From Cytidiella melzeri (taxonomy: Eukaryota; Basidiomycota; Agaricomycetes; Polyporales; Irpicaceae): a stretch of 64,000 nt of DNA. Shown here piece after piece: positions 55,673-64,000 of this stretch. The first letter of the stretch is position 1; every line of letters starts with the position of its first letter. The position numbers were made by a program, and so were the translations under genes. The DNA is taken from contig JABYQR010000080.1 in NCBI GenBank assembly GCA_022592445.1, positions 62,001 through 126,000 of the forward strand. Reading direction: 5' to 3'. The notes beneath the pieces are model-generated. The model saw only the letters and a list, made by a program, of their open reading frames with translations. It was not told the DNA's origin and searched no databases.

Positions 55673-57327
55673 CTAAAATACCGTGCCATCGCTGTCAATG
55701 TCGATAGGTGGACCGCCAGTTTCAGGACGTTTCAGTTTCGCTATCTCTCGACCGCCCTTCCACGTTGCGCTCTCCAACACCTGGGCGAGTGTGAGTTGTT
55801 CTCTGGTGAGCCCGAGTTTGGTGCGGATAAGGTCTGCGATGCGATCCCTGTCGAACAAACGGATTAATAGCGATTCTGTGCGGCTCACTACATGAAGGTT
55901 AACATACAGTTCGATGACAGTCATCGCTCTCCATTCAACAATCGCAGAATGAGAAGGTATCAGACGAGGGATGGTCGATTGGGGTCCAGGGTATGCGGAT
56001 GGCGGTAGTGCACCGGGTTTGAGAGTAAGTACACCCAGATCGACGAGCAATCCACCTGCGTATAACCGGTTCAATAAGAAGCAGCGACACATTGATTACT
56101 GCGGCCTACCATTGCGGTACTCGGGCAAACCAGTCATATCCTCGACGCCGTCAAATTTCCAGCCCAAGATCTTCTGCAGAGGCTCGAGAAGGCTGTACGT
56201 AATCCATCCGGTGAGTTTGTGGAACGGTACAAGCGCGTCGGTATCATTGAGAGCGTCTGGTTTGAGGGCATCGCAAGGCCAGACGTCGCCGAGTGGAATG
56301 CCGCCGAGTTTCAACCGAGCTGGCCATATGGGTGCGAGGCCTTCCATGAGTACTGCCCATAATGAGGCGATGGGTACGAGCCGTGTCGAGCCTTCGACTA
56401 TTGACTCTGACTCAAGAAAGTCTGCAATGCTGTTGAAATTGTGGTGTGGAGGTGAAGGTGATTGGGGCTTACCGACAAGACCGCCCGGCCGTGCGCTCGA
56501 GCCGAAAAAAGTTGGGTTTGTCTTTAGGGCTGTACTGAGATTTTGAAGGAGCGATGTTCTACCTTCGATGCCGACCATCGGGTTCTCTGCGGTAACTTGC
56601 ATAGCAGCAGCTGTCTTCTCGTGCGATACTCGAGCAAGGCCTTCTGCTATTGACCATGTCGATGCCTCAATATCTACCAGAAAAGCACGCTATAAAGAAC
56701 GTACCATCCGCCTGATAGGGATTTGAGCTATCACTCGAAAAGAAACCTTCCTCGAACATCACAAAGCTTGCAACACCCAAACCTTCTGACCGGCTGAACG
56801 ACTGACCAGAAGCTGAATCACGGTAGGACCAGGTATTACCTGCGCCTGCGTCAAGCAGCACCGAGACCAGGAATAGGTCGATGAGACGGCGGGCGATCTC
56901 CTTCTCTGAAGGAGGTTTGGCAGAAGCTTTCCACTGCTCAATCAGAGGTTCGACACGGGGACGTCCTGCGTCTAGATGTCTCCATCGGCCATGAGGTGGA
57001 ATCTTGGGAGCGCACGATTAGACTGTGATGGCCATTCTCTCAAGGGTACTCTGAACGCACGGTTGCAAAGTTCGTCCCGAAATCTCGCTAACAAGACCGA
57101 CTACATAGTCAACACCGACCTGATACTTCAGCGACAAAGTCAATACGTACTGTAATGATATCGATGCAGAAAGTTGCCACTGTGTCCTCCTTCTCTGGAT
57201 GATACTCGAAATACTGCAACTTGCCTTGCTTTGCTAATGCGTGCACCCGGGAGCATCTTTCTCGAATCGCAGGCAATGTACGTAGGTACGACGCGGTCTG
57301 CTCAGCCGTAAAGTCCCCGATATTCAT
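55673..57327 (-). CDS. URC4: Uracil catabolism protein 4 (DUF1688)
   Basis: Urc4 is required for the fungal URC pyrimidine-degradation route; its biochemical step is not settled. The N-terminal exon from 57327 reads MNIGDFTAEQTASYLRTLPAIRERCSRV and FEYHPEKEDTVA. Following exons give PPHGRWRHLDAG, ARRLIDLFLVSVLLDAGAG, WSYRDSASGQSFSRSEGL and FEEGFFSSD, then NPMVGIEGRTSLLQNL, FFGSSARPGG, LGDVWPCDAL, LTGWITYSLLEPL and GLPEYRNGG, ending WRAMTVIEL and LTLAQVLESATWKGGREIA with a stop at 55673. This order and the DAGAG and WSYRD motifs are characteristic of DUF1688. About five introns of 50-75 bp are inferred; the small ones between 56090 and 57110 are placed only approximately. Confidence 0.88.
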
Positions 57328-57731
57328 GATGGTCTCGGACGTAGCTTAGTAGATGAGAGCTAGGGATTGTCTTCAACGCTTTTGCAAAGTTGGTCTGGAC
57401 AACATTGCGCGGGATTGATGATTGCAGGAGATTAGGATGTGACAGCTCATCGCGTGACGTCACAAATTACAATACACGCGCTCCCGTGCTTTTGCCACAA
57501 CCACCGTGACCGGCTTTTGAATCTGGAGGTAAGCTTCAATGCGTTAGGTAACCATGAACGTCTCTTGAAGATGACCCAAGGCATACTTGTCGGTTTGCGG
57601 CACATAGTATGCCATACTTTCCCGGCTTTTACTGCAACTGCTGTGATGTTGCGGTCGTTTGTAAATTGTACTTGAATGACTCATATGCTACCCAGACAGC
57701 GCACGTCTTGACAAGCAGAAACGCGACCAAC

Positions 57732-58521
57732 ATGCCCATACAAACACCTGGCCATGCAACAGCCGCGCTCGCCGATGCGCCGTCCCGAGACTCAGCATTC
57801 TACTTCGACGACGACTTGGTTGTGTTCCTGGTGCGTAGTATCCAATTTTACAACATTGTCAGGCTGATGATCGCCACGATGCTCAGGTTGAGAGAAGGCT
57901 TTTCAAAGTCCACAAGTACTTTCTCGTACGAGACTCTGAATTCTTTCGTGGGCTGTTCGCTTGCCCAACACCTCCAGGGCACGACCCCGAGGGAAGTTGC
58001 GACTCCAAGCCGATAACGTTGCACGATGTTACGGAGCATGAGTTCCGTTGTCTATTGCGGTTTTTCTACGAGAGGTAATTGCCATCACTCTAGACAGCTC
58101 GTGGACTTACAGTCTCTGGTATAGCATGTATCAACCGCCGATCGACTGCCTGCATGACTGGATTGCGCTCCTTTCAATCTCAACGCGCTACGTTTTTGAC
58201 AAAACCCGTGACCTGGCGATTACGGAAATCTCAAAGCAACTCGCTGACCCAGTCCAGAAGATTACCCTAGCGAACAAGTACAACATTCCTCAGTGGCTTC
58301 CTCCTGCCTTCTTGGAACTGTGCAAGCGCGATGAACCCATCGCAGATGCAGAAGCAGAGACATTGGGTCTCTTCGCTGTTGTTCGCATTGCCAGAGCCAG
58401 AGAGCTTGCGAGAGAGCGGAGGTGTCTCACCGCTTATTCGTACGACGAAAAAGGGGTTATGGCAGTTATAGGCATCGTGTGGCCTGAATGCGCTCACGCC
58501 GCAGCCGCCACAGGTCATTGA
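57732..58521 (+). CDS. BTB/POZ domain protein, copy 1
   Basis: Three exons: 57732-57829, about 57889-58073 and 58122-58521. The BTB fold is seen as AFYFDDDLVVFL joining VERRLFKVHKYFLVRDSEFF, FACPTPPGHDPEGS and ITLHDVTEHEFRCLLRFFYE. The C-terminal part (WIALLSISTRYVFDKTRDLA, ANKYNIPQWLPPAFLELC, RDEPIADAEAE) is the region normally following BTB in the large mushroom family of small BTB proteins. Such proteins often act as adaptors for Cullin-3 ligases; that is not shown here. The copy looks intact but is quite different from copies 2-4. It is divergent to URC4 with 404 bp between starts. Confidence 0.8.
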
Positions 58522-58970
58522 TAAGGGACGTCGGCGTGGATGGCTTTTGTATGTGCTATATCTACATATGTGAAGACGACTGACTCCTCCCATTGAAATA
58601 CGCCCCACGCTTCCACAGTTTCGACGAGCTCTAGGCTGCCATGATCCTATCATGTGCGTCCCACTTGCTGGATTCGACTGCTGCATGCTGACTTTGTTTG
58701 ACTAGAAACGTACTTGGACCCTTGGTAAACGGGAAGACAAGTACTATGTACGAACATCTCCATACTCTAGTAAGAAATGGTCCTCCTTACCTCAATTCAA
58801 GAGGTCTTCACCTTTTTCCATATTTGCCCATCCATCGTCAGCACGATACGGAGACCGGATAGTGTCTAATTCAGGTTGTCATCACGTCTTCCGTGCGCAA
58901 TTGTATATATGTGCCATTGTTCACTGATGAATTCAGCACCGCACAGCTGCCCTCTCCCGCCGAGTTCAGT

Positions 58971-59697
58971 ATGTCAGGATCCACGTCACACCCCACAGAA
59001 CATAGCCGTTTCTTTTTTGACGACGCAATGGTCACAATTCAGATACATCATTTTGCATGTTCTGTGCGTCGCGGAAGTTTTATGCACGGACAAGGTCGAA
59101 CACACACTATTCAAGGTCCAACGCCACTTCCTCTGTCGTGGATCAGATGTGTTCGAGACGATGTTCACCCTACCTCGTGGAGACAATAAGAGCGAGGCTA
59201 TCGAACCTGTGGAGCTCCCGGATGTCACAGTGGCAGAGTTTGAGGCGCTGCTGACATTCTTCTACGACGGGTGAGCACTTCATCTCCTTGAAGCTTGTAT
59301 ATCCCACTTCATCCTCCCTTGCAGGATGCATCAGCTCACGGAAGATCTGGAGTTCTGGACAAATCTTTTGTCCATCTCGACACGCTTTTGTTTTGACATG
59401 GTCCGAGCGCGAGCCATCGCAGAAATCGATTCTTCGTCATTGCTAAACCCTGTGGACAGGCTCTATCTCGCCAAGAAACACGACGTGCCTGAGTGGCTGC
59501 AACCTGCGTACTTCAGCATTTGCAAACGCTCAGAGCCGCTTGAGGTATGGGAGGCACAGAGGATCGGCTGGGAGACTGCGATAGTACTTGCGCAAGTCAG
59601 AGAGAGCATGCGGCCGCATCCGATTCACTTATGGGATATGAACAATCAGATACAAATGGCTCTGGATCGAACATTCCAAGCCAGAGACGACGTCTAG
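58971..59697 (+). CDS. BTB/POZ domain protein, copy 2
   Basis: It starts MSGSTSHPTEHSRFFFDDAMVTIQ (58971), then VEHTLFKVQRHFLCRGSDVFETMF, VELPDVTVAEFEALLTFFYDG, and after an intron at 59271-59324 MHQLTEDLEFWTNLLSIST, LAKKHDVPEWLQPAYFSIC and RSEPLEVWEAQRIGW, stop at 59697. The first intron is hard to place: the donor seen in sister copies (GTGCGTCGTC after the VTI codons) is displaced here, leaving only about 30 bp to the acceptor GACAAG. The gene may therefore be mis-spliced. Compared with copy 4, the C-terminal VDQVFGP tail is missing. Confidence 0.65.
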
Positions 59698-60160
59698 CCT
59701 TCCACCGGGCCCTCAGCAAACATTCGCGGTCGAGCACTTGAATTCAGCAGGTAAGGGTCGAGCGGCTGTGATAAGTTGACTACGCAACTAACCAGTGATC
59801 ATAAGGTGTTTCAAACTATATATCATGTCAGACTCGCTAGCCAGGCGCGAAATTGAAGGGCTGGGGACGAGTCTAATATCATGTCATCGCAGGCACTACA
59901 TTCGTAGTGCCAAACGCACGAGCCACTGTAGCCTTAGCCACAAAAAGACAAGCTCTCACCATCATTCTTATGGATTTGAAGAGTACTTCATGGTCAGGAA
60001 TCCATGTAGTAACGAGTGACAAGAGAGTGCAAATTTATAGTGCGGGCAAGATCACAACATGCCACATTCCTAGAGCACCATGACCACTCATATTTACCAT
60101 TGCCAGTAAGTACGCTTGCAGCATAGTTCCAGTGCATCGTCAACGCCGGTTGTGTGCGAG

Positions 60161-60264
60161 GACCGTAGAGTATTGTAGGCCGTGGACCAAGTGTTTGGCC
60201 CTCCACCGGCTCCGCAGCCAAAAATCGCGTTAACATTTGGGCTCGGAAATCCTGCTTCATTTAG
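60161..60264 (+). pseudogene. Orphan C-terminal tail of a BTB family member
   Basis: The block AVDQVFGPPPAPQPKIA and LGNPASF, preceded by an in-frame TAG where copy 4 has Cys, matches the tail of copy 4 (AVDQVFGPLPSPRPAIA). No BTB exon lies directly upstream, so this is debris of a duplicate or the displaced tail of copy 2. Confidence 0.5.
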
Positions 60265-60733
60265 TAAAAATTGAGTTGCTGCTGAACGGCTGTGCTCACA
60301 AGGCCGTTCTCTCATCGCAGCATCCGCCGAACCACAGCCATGAGCCGCTGATAGCCTTGGAAATCAGACGAGTTCCTCTGCATCCAACTACTTATCACAT
60401 TCAAGTCGAGTGATTGCATACTGTTTTTATCTACAGAGCCTTCTTGTTCGCGCCACAGATTAGTGGAACGTCGTTCAAACTACTCTTATAGCAGTGATGT
60501 AGGGAGGTTTAACCTTTGCCGCTGTGTGTGACCTTGCGCTAGGCTGATGGCAAAGTAGTCCTTGAATGACAAAGAGAGTAGACCGGAGCAAAAGCTAATG
60601 ATTTGCGAACAAGAAACAACAATACGTCTTTCATGCTCAAACATCTATGTACTTAACATTGTTCACGGACGAACCTGAACTTCAAACCGCACAACTTGAA
60701 CTCCTCCGAGCCTCTCGCGCCGCCGAACTCACC

Positions 60734-61472
60734 ATGTCCGGCTCCCCTAGTCTGACACAGCCCAAAGAGCATAGTCGATGGTCTTTCGACGACACACTGA
60801 TTACAATTCATGTGCGTTGTCTCGCAACGTCCAGAACATTGTGGGTGTCTGATGCAGTGACTAGGCCGAAAATAGTCTATTGACAGTCCACCGTTACTCT
60901 CTCTCTCGCGAATCAGATGTTTTCAAGACTCGGACCATGTTCAGCCTCCCTGGTGGTAACGACAAGACAGAGGCAGCGAAACCTGTCCCGATCCCCAATG
61001 TCACAGTCGCAGAATTTAAGCTCTGACGGGTGAGCATTTACGTTTGCATGAAGCTTGTTCTCCCACTCAGACCAGCCCTCACCGCCCTCCTCACAGGATG
61101 CATGAGCTGACGGACAACCTAAAGTTCTGGACGAACGAGTTATTCATCTCCTCGCGTTTCTTTTTCGACAAGATCCGAGCGCGAGTCATCACAAAACTCA
61201 ATTCCCTCCCATCGCTAAAACCAGTGGAAAGGCTCTGCTTCGCCAAGAAACACGACATGCCAGACTGGCTGCGTCCTGCATACCACAGCATTTGCCGACG
61301 CCCGGAGCCGCTCAAGGTGTCAGAGGCACAAAAGATTGGATGGGACACCGCAATCCTACCTGCAAATGCCGGAGAGATCTTGCAGGACACCAGGCAAATA
61401 GGGCCACCAGAAACGCCACCCGGGCCAGTTCTGTTTGGTCCACCTCAATATGGGGACCGTAGAGTATCGTGA
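60734..61472 (+). pseudogene. BTB/POZ domain protein, copy 3, decayed
   Basis: It starts MSGSPSLTQPKEHSRWSFDD (60734), with an intron from GTGCGTTGTC and a second exon AENSLLTVHRYSLSRESDVF. At 61012-61027 the sequence that should read EALLTFFYDG is missing about 17 bp, leaving VAEFKL and a TGA, so the BTB domain is truncated and out of frame. The next exon (61096-61472) is still well kept: MHELTDNLKFWTNELFISS, KHDMPDWLRPAYHSIC. It ends at TGA (61470-61472) where copy 4 has TGC; the lost tail VFGPPPPTTAAAA can be read beyond. Confidence 0.7.
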
Positions 61473-62131
61473 GCGGTGAGTCAAGTGTTTGGACCTCCAC
61501 CTCCGACAACGGCGGCCGCGGCTTCGCAGCCACCATTTGGGTTTGCAATCGCACCTGTAAATCCAGCAGGTCTTCTAGGTAAGAGTCGAGCTATGTGTTA
61601 CTTGGCAGAAAGGGAAATTCAAGACGTCGTTCTATCATTGCAGGATTCGGACCGCCACAAGGATGAGCTACCGGTAGCCTTCAATTGGAGAACAGACCAC
61701 TTCCTTCGTATCTCACTATTAGTCTTGAGCCTGAGTATCTGCTGGAACCACAATATATCCCTATTCGCACGAGTAGAAGAGAGCGCAAACTGTGTGCAAG
61801 CGCATGAGCATGCCCCGTATGCTCAAATCGCCACAGGCCACATTCTGCCAGCAGCAGCGTACTCGATTACGCTCGCAGTGATGCGTCTTTTACAAAAGGT
61901 TTGAGTCGTGCCAAGACGTGTGCGACCTTGCGCTTGACTGGTGGACAAGAAATCACAAAGGGAAGCAACCACGATTCTGCCTACTCGCGAAAGGCGATTG
62001 CTCACGAAAAGAACAACGCATCAAAGTGTCTTTCAAGCTTCGTAGCTTATATATTTGCCCTCGTACGCGGGATAAACTCAAACTTGAAACCGCACAGCTC
62101 CTCCACCTTCTCTCCCACCGAGTTTAGCACC

Positions 62132-63001
62132 ATGTCAGGCTCTCTATCCGAATCTCTAGACACAGACCATAGCCGATTTTTCTTTGATGACGAAATGGTC
62201 ACGATCAAGGTGCGTCGTCTCGCAAGTCTTGGTCATCACCATGCGAGCCTGAAAGTACAAACAAGGTCGAACGCACTCGATTCAGGGTACACCGCGTAAA
62301 GTTCCTCTCTAGTGAATCAGATGTTGTCAAGACGATGTTGACCCAGCCTGGCGCAAACGACAAGACCGGGGCGATGAAACCTGTAGAGATCCCAAATGTC
62401 ACAGCGGCAGAGATGGAGGCATTGCTGACATTTTTCTACGACGGGTGAGCAAAGTATCGCATGTACCTGATTACTTCGTCTTATACCAGCCCATCGTCGC
62501 CCAACTCGCAGATTCCAGGGAATGCCGAATGATTTCGAACTATGGAAAAATCTGTTGTCTATCTCCACGCGCCTCCGCTTCGACAATATCCGAGCGCAAG
62601 CCATTGCAAAACTCGATTGGTCGCCTTCGCTAACGCCCGTGCAACGACTGTACCTCGCCAAGAAGCACGACGTGCCTCACTGGCTTCGTATTGCGTACCA
62701 TAGCATTTGCAGACGCTCGGAGCCGCTCGAGGTGGGGGAGGCCGAGAAGATTGGCTGGGACACTGCGATCCGACTCGCAAAAGCCAGAGAGATCTTGCGG
62801 GATCCCAAGCAAGCTGGACCGCCAAAACCGGTACAGCCAGCAGGATGTGTCGCAACTCCGCCCATCTTTGCGTTCGGAGGTGGATCGCCAAAGCCGAATG
62901 AGCCTGATGACTGCAGAGTATCGTGCGCTGTGGACCAAGTGTTTGGCCCTCTGCCGAGTCCGCGACCAGCAATCGCGTTCAAAGCGAGCCTGGTAGATTA
63001 G
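62132..63001 (+). CDS. BTB/POZ domain protein, copy 4
   Basis: It starts MSGSLSESLDTDHSRFFFDDEM (62132). An intron from GTGCGTCGTC to ACAAACAAG joins VTIK to VERTRFRVHRVKFLSSES. VEIPNVTAAEMEALLTFFYDG then joins, after an intron of about 60-70 bp, to GMPNDFELWKNLLSISTRLR, YLAKKHDVPHWLRIAYHSIC and RSEPLEVGEAEKIGWDTAI. The tail PPKPVQPAGCVATPP and VDQVFGPLPSPRP ends at 63001. This is the fullest member of the tandem set formed with copies 2 and 3; they share 5' leader sequence (ACCGCACA(G/A)CT, CCGAGTT) as well as exons, so whole genes were duplicated. Confidence 0.75.
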
Positions 63002-63446
63002 CTGGTAAGGGTCCTGTTACTATGACACTTAGCTGAAGGGGTATTCATAAGGTTGTTCTATCATCGCAGGGACTAAGTGGATTTTCAAACCGCTCGTAAG
63101 GCCACATGCATAAGCCACTGGTACTCTTGTATATTAGACGGTTATTCAGCATCATGCCATGAACAATGAGTACTTACTGTGCCCCAAACGCACGAGTGAC
63201 AGGAGTGCCGTATGCTCACATTGCTGCAAGCCACTTGCTAGCGGTAAGTAGTCTTAGGCGCAATGGCGCATCTTGCAAGATATTTGAGAATTGCCAACAT
63301 CGTGGAATGTGCGCAACTTTACGCTGAAATGATGTGAAAGAGGCCCTTGAGTGACGAAAAGAAGCCGACTAGATACTTTGAAGGAGCATAAGTTATCCGA
63401 AGCAGGAGGAGGTGACTGGTGAGACGTACCAAATTCGCGCAAATAC

Positions 63447-64000
63447 TTATAGCTCAACAACTCTCGTACCATCTTTATCCACCACTTTCACCAAGTACTT
63501 TCCCGGAGACACGACCAAACGCTTCGACACCTCATCGATACACCTCTTCAATGTCGCAAGCCCTTCCTCCAAAGTGGCTTCAGGGTCGTGATACCTACAG
63601 GGTTTTACAATGGCACGCATCAGTGACCCAATTCCCAACGATATTCTCACAGCCCTCACCTATCCAACAAACTGAGCGCAAAGTAGCTTCCGTACCCATG
63701 CGCGGCAAACGGCACCTCCACAAGCGTCCCGAGATAATCCACCCAGTACAAGTGCGGCGTGTACGAGCTCGTGTCGTATCCTCCCAACAGCAAGTTCACC
63801 GAGTACGGGTGACGAGAACGGAGCGATTCAGCGAGAGCACGGCGGATCCACGAGGCGGCGGATTGAGGTCGGAGACCGTAAGTGTTTCGGATCTGGTACA
63901 GACGGATGTTGCGCTCGATGTACTCAGCGAATTGGACGGTGTCGCCTGGTGAGAGTTGGTCAAGTGCCAGATGATCACTAACAGCGCAAAAATCGCCTTG
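63447..64000 (-). CDS. PRE1: 20S proteasome subunit beta-4 (PSMB2), 3' part
   Basis: Exons in the window are 63660-63945 and 63447-63594, separated by a 65-bp intron; a further upstream intron ends at 63946 and the start lies beyond the window. The protein reads [67 protein letters not shown] joined to [20 protein letters not shown], and [11 protein letters not shown] near the end. This is the conserved pattern of the non-catalytic beta-4 subunit (yeast Pre1, human PSMB2) of the core particle. It is the last gene on the right edge and looks functional. Confidence 0.93.

Overview
The window looks like nuclear DNA of a basidiomycete, most likely an Agaricomycete. Host genes are dense with 50-75 bp GT-AG introns (often GTANGT donors and CTAAC/CTRAC branch sites), and the transposon set (Plavaka, a TA-flanked DDE family, chromodomain Ty3 elements, BED-finger hAT) is typical of that group. 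The species cannot be named from the sequence. No rRNA, tRNA gene or CRISPR array was seen.

Layout. 1-5.1 kb: a TA-flanked DDE transposon (757-3478) with its transposase core deleted, a degenerate LTR, a solo copia LTR (4111-4332) and a possible small secreted protein. 5.08-10.25 kb: a complete hAT element with an 8-bp target duplication. It carries a broken BED-hAT transposase and, on the opposite strand, fragments of two unrelated housekeeping genes, CFT2 (CPSF2) and EMC4. 10.3-12.7 kb: no convincing gene. 13.2-16.0 kb: a Ser/Pro-rich host gene. 17.4-18.2 kb: a truncated paralogue of the secreted-protein gene at 41.4 kb. 18.5-41.4 kb: a transposon nest of LINE-type ORF1 debris split by a gag-only copia element, then a decayed Plavaka transposase split by two young Ty3/gypsy chromoviruses (A, 23106-30956; B, 32305-39569), ending in a 672-bp MITE just upstream of the intact paralogue. 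41.4-57.3 kb: host genes for a secreted protein, two membrane proteins, ETF-ubiquinone oxidoreductase, an SLC35C-like nucleotide-sugar transporter, a divergently transcribed SUT/SLC45-type sugar:H+ symporter, and URC4. 57.7-63.0 kb: a tandem BTB/POZ cluster, partly decayed. 63.4-64.0 kb: the 3' part of PRE1 (20S proteasome beta-4).

The most unusual signal is the shared coding layout of the two Ty3 elements, which differ in sequence and have different LTRs. Both have a leader intron whose removal joins A to TG and so creates the start codon of an extra ORF upstream of gag. Both have that ORF separated from gag by an in-frame stop, with conserved gag-side codons lying before any AUG. Both end gag in TTT-stop inside a run of five T, where a -1 slip enters pol. 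Together this suggests a staged expression strategy using splicing, stop-codon bypass and slippage at the stop. The second notable item is the hAT element carrying two host-gene fragments.
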